Shown here one piece after another: positions 56,832 to 64,000 of a DNA stretch of 64,000 nt. Source of the stretch: Phyto melanocephala (Eukaryota > Arthropoda > Insecta > Diptera > Rhinophoridae). A program made the translations under genes and the position numbers. The stretch covers positions 41,632,412-41,696,411 of the forward strand of contig OW799234.1 of NCBI GenBank assembly GCA_941918925.1, in the 5' to 3' direction. Positions within the stretch are counted from its first letter, which is position 1, and every line of letters starts with the position of its first letter. A model generated the notes under the pieces. The model saw only the letters and a program-made list of their open reading frames with translations, did not search any database and was not told where the DNA came from.

Positions 56832-57928
56832 TATATATATAAAATTCACGTGTCACAGTGTTTGTCACCAAACTCCTCCGAAACGGCTGACCCGATTTCA
56901 ATAAAATTTTGCATACACATTCTATAGGTCTGAGAATAGGTTTATAACTATTTTTTATATTCCTTAATGAAGTGGGCGTGGCACATCCCATACAAAGTGA
57001 ATTTTTAACATCATATATCTTGATTACTATGAAAGGGAGAGCTTCGAAAATTCGTGCGACATCATTTGTTGTTACTATTTGTAGCCGTACCGAAAATGGG
57101 CAGGATCGCATATATCTTAAGAACTATGACAGGTAGAGCTTTTTAAATTTATGTGAGGCCTTCTATTATTAATGTGAGTAGCCATGCCGAAATAGGATAA
57201 GTGGGATAGGATAAGTGGGCGTGGTAGCTCCCATACAAAGTGAATTTTTAATATCATATATCCTGAGTACTATCACAAGGAAAGCTTTTTAAATTTATGT
57301 GAGTCCTTCTATTATTTATGTGAGTAAAAAAAGTGGGCGGGCCCACGCCCATAAAAAATTATTTATCATTTTTAGCTACTTGAACTTGACCGATTTTTCT
57401 GAAACTTTGCACCAATATTGAGCTGTCATGACTAAGTGGGCGGGGCCACGCCCATAAAAAAAGTTATCATTTTGAGATTCTTGCACTGTACCGATTTTTC
57501 TGAAACTTTGCACATATATTGAGCTGTCATGACTTTACACTTTCTTGATAAGAAAAGTGGGCAGTGCCACGCCCATAAAAAAAGGCTATCATTTTCAGCT
57601 ACTTGAACTTCACCGATTATTTTGAAACTTTGCACACATATTGAGTTGTCATGACTATACAATTTCTTGATTAAAAAAATGGGCAGTGCCAAGTCCATTA
57701 AAAAAAGTTATTATTTTTAGCTACTTGTACTTCACCGATTTTTCTGAAACTTTGCACACATATTGAGCTGTCATGACTATACAGTTTCGTGATTAGAAAA
57801 GTTGGCAGTGCCTCGCCCATTAAAAAAATTTATAATTTTTAGCTTTTTGCACTTGATATTCAATTAAAATTCAGAATGGATTTTTATTCATTAAGGAGCG
57901 TATCAACGTGCGCACGGCTTTTCTAGTT
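56832..57928 (-). repeat. GGGCGTGGC modular repeat, copy 3 (reversed)
   Basis: Reverse complement of copies 1 and 2. The tail (ATATATAAAATTCACGTGTC, CCGAAACGGCTGACCCGATT) is at the left. Then come two ~140-bp CCACGCCCACTTATCC-type modules, five GGGCGTGGC modules, and the 5' end GCGCACGGCTTTTCTAGTTT at the right. Confidence 0.75.
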
Positions 57929-58215
57929 TATTATAAAAAAATAACTTATTATTATAAAAAAAAAACAATTAACAAGTATGGACGACGACACAATCATTAT
58001 AGCATCAACATTTTAAATATTGTTACAGATTTATTTTTAAATAGCTTAATTTACATTATGATTTTATTGTAGTTGTAGTAGTTTAAGTTACTGTAGTTTT
58101 GTTTGTATTAGTTTATTTCGCTGGTTGTTCGAACATGATGTTAAGTTGTTATTATGTGCAGCATACTCTTAGGCACTTTTATTATTCCTGCATTAACATT
58201 ACGTCTTAATTTAAA

Positions 58216-58532
58216 TGTAACGGTTTTCGAATGAACTAGTGTGTACATACGAGAACTTTGTCGAATGTTACCGAACATCACTATGTTACTATAAATAGCC
58301 GAACAACACAGCTAACATGATCAGTACTACAGAAGAGCTTGTAAAGTACGTATCAAAGTTAGTTTGATAAGTGTATAACCATAAGTGAAGTGTCATAAAA
58401 GCAATATCTTAGTGTGTTTAAATAAATAAAATGCTCTTAATTGTATAACTAATTTCAACTGTTTTTTGATTGCAATAAAAGAACTCATTTTAAGGAAATA
58501 AGCCAACGTTTATAAAAGGTATAAACGTAACA
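58216..58532 (+). mobile_element. Candidate solo LTR
   Basis: Starts TGTAACGGTTTTCGAATG and ends AAACGTAACA, so it has TG..CA termini with inverted TGTAAC/GTAACA-like tips. CTATAAATAGCCGAACAACA gives a TATA box and start region, and AAATAAATAAAATG a poly(A) signal. These are LTR hallmarks. Flanking TTAAA and ATATT do not match as a target duplication, so the limits may be slightly off or the insert recombined. Confidence 0.5.
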
Positions 58533-58589
58533 ATATTGAAGGAAGAAGTAGCTGATAAAAATGCAAAAATAAGAAGAAAACAAAAGGAA

Positions 58590-59632
58590 CATTATTTATT
58601 TATTTATTGAATTTATTGTCTATAGATAATAATCCTTACAGACTAAAGTATGTAAAATAACAAAACAAAATTAAGGTTATATATAAAATAATATTCTATA
58701 ATTATTCAACGATTTAAATATAAAATGATAGTTCTTTTAACAATTTCTTTACTTTCATTGAGGCCAATAAGGTGATAATAATTATTAAAGTTTTCACATA
58801 TACGACGAAGAGGATCATTATTAGCATAGTTGGTTCTATAGTATTTTAAGTTAATAAAACGGAAATTTCGAGTTGGTCTGGTTGGAACATTAAAAGATAT
58901 TTTACTTAGCAGGAATTCTGAGTCGATATCGCCTTGAATTAGGCCCAGCACAAAAGAAAAACTCAGCATTGAACGACGACTTTTTAAAGTTGGTAATTTT
59001 ATAAGACAGAGTCTGCTTTCGTATGAAGGTAGTAAAAACGAATTCCATCCAAGGCCACGAAGACAAAATATTAAAAACTTCTTTTGTACAGACTCGATAC
59101 TATCAATATGAATATTATAGCAAGGATCCCAAATAATCGATCCATATTCAAGAATAGGTCGAACTAACGATGAATATAATTGTTTCGTAATATAAGGATC
59201 TAGAAATTCCTTGCACCACCTCTTCATAAATCCAAGTACACCATTTGCTTTGTTAACAATTAAAGAAATATGGTCACGAAAATTTAATTGGTGATCAAGC
59301 AAAATACCAAGATCAAGAAAATTCAGAACTTTATCAAGTTTACACTCATTTATGCAATAAAATAAATCCAATTTCTTAATTCTGAAAAAGGACATATGCT
59401 TACATTTTTTTATATTCAGCTCCATTAAGTTGATTTCACACCAATTTACCAATTTGACAATATCTGATTGAAGGAAAAGTTGATCTTCGGGATTATTTAA
59501 AGAACGAAAAATTTTGACATCATCGGCATACATCAAAACTTTAGAGTGCTGAATAACTGAAGGTAGATCGTTTATGAACAAGGTAAATAAAATAGGACCA
59601 AGGTGGCTACCTTGCCTTCGACCTTATCATTT
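58590..59632 (-). pseudogene. 5'-truncated non-LTR retrotransposon (RT C-terminal half)
   Basis: The minus strand is open for 291 codons from 59581 and in frame upstream to about 59632. Motifs: QGSHLGPILFTLFINDLP, VLMYADDVKIFRS (catalytic YADD), CEINLMELNIKKCKHMSF, FLDLGILLDHQLNFRDHIS and LVRPILEYGSIIWDPCYN. The latter are typical of Jockey-like LINEs. The coding part stops at 58706, followed by a 3' UTR and a TAAATAAATAAAT-type tail at about 58593. The truncation at the 5' side abuts a Harbinger fragment. Confidence 0.85.
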
Positions 59633-59830
59633 TAAAGGTAATGGTTTGTATGTCTCTTAGGGAGCGATTGGAAAGGAACGATCCTGACCTATACAAAAAC
59701 TTTGTGCGAATGTCACCAACGATTTGAATTATTTGCTTAAGCTCGTCATCCCATCAATAGTCAAGGCCAATACTAACATTCGAGAAACTATATGCCCCGG
59801 AGAACGTCTGGCAATTACATAGTTTCTGTT
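59633..59830 (+). pseudogene. Harbinger (PIF) transposase fragment
   Basis: Plus strand reads MSLRERLERNDPDLYKNFVR and MSPT. After a frameshift it reads NDLNYLLKLVIPSIVKANTN and IRETICPGERLAIT. This is the N-terminal region of Harbinger/ALP1-like nucleases (FVRMSPxTFExLL...I-x5-TNxRExIxPGERLAITLRFLATG). The catalytic core is missing. Confidence 0.75.
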
Positions 59831-59844
59831 ATTAAATAAAACTG

Positions 59845-60881
59845 ATATATCTCAATATAGTCCTTTATTCCTTCACAACTTTGTCCATAGAGAAATTTTA
59901 TCAGCATACTTCTAATTCTGTCAGTTTTATGAGCGTTTAGATTTCATTGACAATATATTACGTAAAAAGTGGGCGTTTAAGAAGGCGTGTCATTGTAGTT
60001 TTTAATTATAAATTCAATTTAGATATTTCAATACAGAGTCCCATATTGTTCCAAAAACTTTGTCCATAAAGAAATTATATTAATTTAAGATAAAACGTTA
60101 TATGGGAGGTAGGCGTTAAAGTGGGCGTGTCACCCTTATTTCCTAGCATAACAATGACATTGAATAGAAAGCTATTTGCAGGAAATTTCATCATTATACC
60201 TCTAATTTTGTCGGTTTATGTGCTTTAAAATTTCATTAATAGATTACGTGAAAAGTGGGCATTATAGTAGGCTTGTCGAAATAGTTTCTGCAAGTAAACT
60301 CAACTCAGATATTTCAATATAGTTCTTTATTATTCCAAAATCTTTATTCATAGAGAAATTATACGAATTTAAGATAAAGCGTTATGTGGGAGATGGGCGT
60401 AAAGGTGGGCGTGTAACATTTATTTTCCGTTTGGCCTTTGACCAAAAAACACTGTTTGCAAAATTTCGGAATCATACATCTTATTTTGTACGTTTTATTA
60501 CGTTTTAAATTTTGAATATACTAGAAAATACGCTGCGGGGTATAAATTTTCGTACATTTTGATCTATAACTCCTTTCCTAATGAGTAGATTTAAGAAATT
60601 TTCAGTTACAAATATTTTTTTACTCAGGAAATGTACATTCGAAATTTCATGGCTCTTTAATGCGTTTGGACACAATTGCAATTTTATTCGATTATGGAAG
60701 GACATGGTTTTTTCCAAATACTCCGATTTACGACGACTTAGACGGACGGACATAGCTAGATCATCATAAAATTAAGCCCCGATTCAGAAAATGTATACTT
60801 TATGGGATCTAAAATGGATATTTCGATGTGCTACAAACGGAATGAATATACCCCTACCATTTTTTTGGTGGCGGGTATAAA
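59845..60881 (-). mobile_element. TATACCC-family element, reversed
   Basis: Reverse complement, with TCAATATAGTCCTTTATTC and TGGGAGGTAGGCGTTAAAG phrases. It ends with CCATTTTTTTGGTGGCGGGT and ATA at 60881. The 3' hairpin end is missing at the left. Confidence 0.8.
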
Positions 60882-61439
60882 AAAAATTTGCGAAAAAATT
60901 ATTGGTAATGCAAATAAATACACGAAGTCAACAAATATGACATTATTTAAATTCAGTCAACTATACGTATCTTTTCTAATTCATTAGTTTTTAAAAGATG
61001 GATTTCAAACAGTCACAAGTGTCCCTAATATCTTTAACTACCACTTTAACGAATTTCCAAGCTTTTCCTAATTTCATGTGGAGCGATGGCAGCAAAATAT
61101 TATCTATATCTGTTATCAAAGGTTTATTACGTAATTTTAATTGTTTCTTGAGCTCGGGAGTTCTTGCTGTCCAATATTTACATTGATATGAGCTCCCTGT
61201 ATATCGCGAATTCCAAAGAAAGCGGAAGTATTTTGAAAAACCGCTCTTTAATAAATGCCTTGTTGTTTTTTTGGCAGGGAGGGAAATGCCTGACGTATTT
61301 CAGAAACTATCGTCACAGTTCTGGTATGTGGAACTTTCATTCACTAAAATTACCTCTTTTCCTTTCCAAGCCGTTCTTCAACCTGGGACCACTTTTGCAT
61401 TGCTTCAGGGCGGGTTCCTCTTCTGTTCATATCGAATAG
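60882..61439. other. Stretch adjoining the R1-like LINE
   Basis: Less AT-rich from 61030 onwards. Probably coding debris of the same minus-strand LINE (EAMQKWSQVEERLGKE can be read near 61400), but I cannot place the rest in a family. Confidence 0.35.
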
Positions 61440-62440
61440 CCGTCGTTATGCCTACGTCTTGGCACCGCTTTCGAGTGTAATATTCTCTCAATATAACGTG
61501 TTTCCAAATAATCTCAATTTCCATCATGAGATCCACAAAGTTTCCTGGGGATATTTCCTCTACGTTATGTCGTTCCACTCTCCATCTCTCACACTTGAAG
61601 AAAGTGTGTTCTGCATCGTCTGCAGTTGTCTCCTTATATACAGGTTGCAGGTTACAATATCGAATGTCCAGAAAGCATCTGTGTTACGAAATAGTTTATT
61701 TCGACATTCTTTCTATTTACCCATTTATTGATGTATGCTATCAGTATCGCTGTCCATCTGCCACGTAATTCACTGTTCCATTTGTCTTGTCACCTTCGCA
61801 TGGTTTGCCTTCGACTTGTCTGTTTGTTCCTTCAATTAGTCTTTTGTCTTTCTAAAGTACTCTCCTTTTCTCGGCGAGTAGGACAATAGGGATAGTGCCG
61901 CTTATGACTGTGGGTTCCGAGACTACGATATGTTGAGGCTTCTACGCAGCGGTGCGCTGTACAGCCCCCAGCGTCTTCTGCAGTTTGCCTATAAGTCATC
62001 AGCCCAAATTTCGCCATTATCAGTTTCCTCTTGGAACACCTTGGGTCCCCAGTGTTCGCCATAAGCCTGCTGAGAGAAACTGTCAAATGAGCTGATTTCG
62101 CTGCAGTATATTCGAGTTGGTCTCGGAAAGTTAGTCTATTATCTAACCTTAAACCCAGATATTTAAGCCACTTGCTTGTCTTAATTGTGTGAGACAAGAT
62201 CCTCATGTCCACCTCCAGATTGATGTGCTTTCTTGTAATAATGAGCAATTCCGTTTTCTCCGTAGCTAGCTTTGGGTTAGGAAATCAAGCCATAACTTTA
62301 TTTTAAGTAAGCATGACTTTCGTTTCCAGACTTCTGTAAAGACACCATCTTGTACAATCACAATAGCATATCCGGGGTTGCCTCGGCGATTATTTTGAGA
62401 ATTTCTGCTGGAATTTCGTCAGGACCTGATGCTTTCCTAT
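61440..62440 (-). pseudogene. R1-clade non-LTR retrotransposon ORF2 fragment
   Basis: Minus strand pieces: RKASGPDEIPAEILKIIAEA at about 62430..62350 (start of the reverse transcriptase). Then, with the catalytic YADD region deleted, KTSKWLKYLGLRLDNRLTFR and AHLTVSLSRLMANTGDPRCS at 61950..62200. Then the C-terminal ETTADDAEHTFFKCERWRVE and NFVDLMMEIEIIWKHVIL at 61490..61650, with the zinc-knuckle-like DAEHTFFKC of R1 and relatives. Several frameshifts and an internal deletion. The element is inactive. Confidence 0.8.
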
Positions 62441-62925
62441 TATTTAAGTGTTTATAATATTCTCCATCGTATTCTCCTTAAAATCTGAAGTTAAAGAAGT
62501 CAATTTAACAGTATACAGGTTCCTTCTGATGCCTTCGGCCGATGGTAGGTATCGCTTCGTTGCATTCTTCCTTAATGAGCGTCATTGTGTTACAAACTAT
62601 GTCCGTAGCGTCCGAAGTGTTCCTAATTTCTTCATCAATTCTGTCCAAGAATGCTTTTTGTTAAGTCTCGCGAATGTCGTGATCTGCCATTTTCTATGCT
62701 GTACATAATATACTAGCATTTAACCCGCTAATTCGATAGCGCAGTTCTTACTATTTATTGAATACTCAAGTTTTATTTATAATTATTAAATATTTTTGGT
62801 TCAATTCATGAAAATTTGTATCTCTGATTCAATTTACTTAGAAAAATAAAAAGTAGAGTTTAGGATACATCGGGCATATATTTCCTAACTAAAAGCAAGA
62901 TCAATGCTACTGAGTTTCAAAAATT
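62441..62925. other. LINE 5' debris then AT-rich sequence
   Basis: 62441..62700 is moderately GC-rich and probably belongs to the LINE on the minus strand. 62700..62925 is AT-rich without a recognised feature. Confidence 0.35.
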
Positions 62926-62929
62926 AATA

Positions 62930-64000
62930 TTCATAATTTGCAAAAATGATCATAAAAATAATAAAAGTAACATTTTTTCCTTCACTTAAACTTCCACTTG
63001 GTTTATTATTACCTACATTCAGAATTCTATGTATACAAAATATAAAAAAAATAGAAAAAGTAATTTTGGTCGTTCATAAGATTAGGAGTTACCTGGGATC
63101 AAAAAACACTAATTTAAAGAATCTATGTTTACAAACGTAAAAATACAAAGAGTACAATTAAAATGCGAAAAGGCTTTTTTCTGTATCCAATATCATTTTA
63201 ATTCTCAATTTGAATCAATTATCCTTTATTTCACAATTTTTGCTTTATAAACGTAGAAAATACAAAAAGTACCATAAAAATACAAAAAAGTACCTATTTG
63301 GTCGACCATAAGATTTTCAGTCTCACCTTGTATCAATAGTCACTAATTTCAAAATTCTAGCTTTGAAAACGTAGAAAATACAAAAAGTACCATAACAATT
63401 CAAAAAAGTGCCTTTTTGGTCGACCATAACATTTTCAGTCTGACCTTGTATCAATAGTCACTAATTTCAAAATTCTAGCTTTAAAAACGTAGAAAATACA
63501 AAAAGTACCATTAAAATTCATAAAAGTACCTTTTTTATCGACCATAACATTTTTAGTCTCACCTTGCATCAATAGTCTTTAATTTAAAAATTCTAGCTAT
63601 AAAAACGTAGAAAATACAAAAAGTACCATAAAAATTCATAAAAGTACCTTTTTTATCGACCATAACATTTTTAGTCTCCAATTGTATCAATAGTCTTTAA
63701 TTTTAAAATTCTAGCTTCTCAAACGTTGAAAATACAAAAAGTACCATAACAATTCAATAAAGTACCTTCTTGGTCGCCCATAACATTTTTAGTCTCACCT
63801 GGAATCAATAGTCCCTGATTGTACAATCCTACCTTCATAAACGTAGAAAATGCAAAAAGTACCATAAAATTCAAAAAAGTACCTTTTTGGTCACCCATAA
63901 CATTTTTAGTCATACCTGGAATCAATACAATAAGTAATATAATACAAAAAGTACCATAGAAATACTAAAAAATACTTTTTTGGTCCAAGTTCCAAATTCC
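62930..64000 (+). repeat. 118-bp tandem repeat array, continues past the window
   Basis: Monomer: ACGTAGAAAATACAAAAAGT, then ACCATAAAAATTCA, AAAAGTACCTTTTTGGTCG, ACCATAACATTTTTAGTC, CACCTTGTATCAATAGTC and AAAATTCTAGCTT. ACGTAG/ACGTTG occurs at 63251, 63369, 63487, 63605, 63723 and 63841, an exact 118-bp period. More diverged units lie at 63135 and about 63020. Edge units are the most diverged. The array runs off the right edge. Confidence 0.92.

Overview
The window is AT-rich nuclear DNA from a higher fly (Diptera, Brachycera; the repeat types suggest a calyptrate such as a blowfly or house-fly relative, but the species is inferred, not shown). It has short GT-AG introns, mini-me-like retroposons with their conserved CCCCATAAAGTATATAT core, Transib, mariner, piggyBac, Harbinger, hAT, Ty3/gypsy and non-LTR elements, and one exon that reads clearly as the N-terminus of Drosophila NonA. 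Almost no host coding sequence is present; nearly everything is transposable element (TE) or satellite, much of it nested.

Host genes. (1) On the minus strand, 12528..12791 is the first coding exon (88 codons) of nonA; the rest of the gene must lie beyond the left edge, so its first coding intron exceeds 12.5 kb. (2) On the plus strand, a 14-nt coding piece at 21795..21808 (ATG, then GTAAGT) joins in phase to an 83-nt exon at 52066..52148 (branch point, TTTTCAG acceptor, GTAAGT donor). Together they encode a signal peptide and the start of a secreted or membrane protein I do not recognise. Its first coding intron would be 30.26 kb and would hold most of the window. Two further plus-strand exon candidates (3009..3040 with 3115..3202, and 4738..4853) may belong to TEs.

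Layout. 1-12.4 kb: inside the nonA intron; fragments of the long TATACCC family, several MITEs, a GC-modular repeat, a decayed DNA transposon carrying six GTTACGGACGTTAC motifs, and mini-me copies. 13-21 kb: MITEs, an internally deleted mariner, mini-me copies, a non-LTR fragment. 21.8-52 kb: intron of the secreted gene, containing a tRNA-derived SINE with an 11-bp target duplication, a 17-copy array of a 174-bp satellite followed by an inverted, diverged 172-bp subfamily, a Ty3/gypsy element with broken gag-pol, hAT MITEs, and a nest at 40.9-52.0 kb. In that nest one TATACCC-family element was split by a Transib (itself split by a second TATACCC copy holding a mariner MITE) and by a mariner (itself split by a mini-me holding a 2-kb element with half-kilobase inverted ends). 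52.2-64 kb: a foldback array just after exon 2, a decayed piggyBac, a reversed modular repeat, a candidate solo LTR, two decayed LINEs, a Harbinger fragment, and a 118-bp tandem array running off the right edge.

The genes do not form an operon-like system. The biological interest lies in the intron sizes, in Transib ends resembling V(D)J recombination signals, and in the reconstructable order of insertions.
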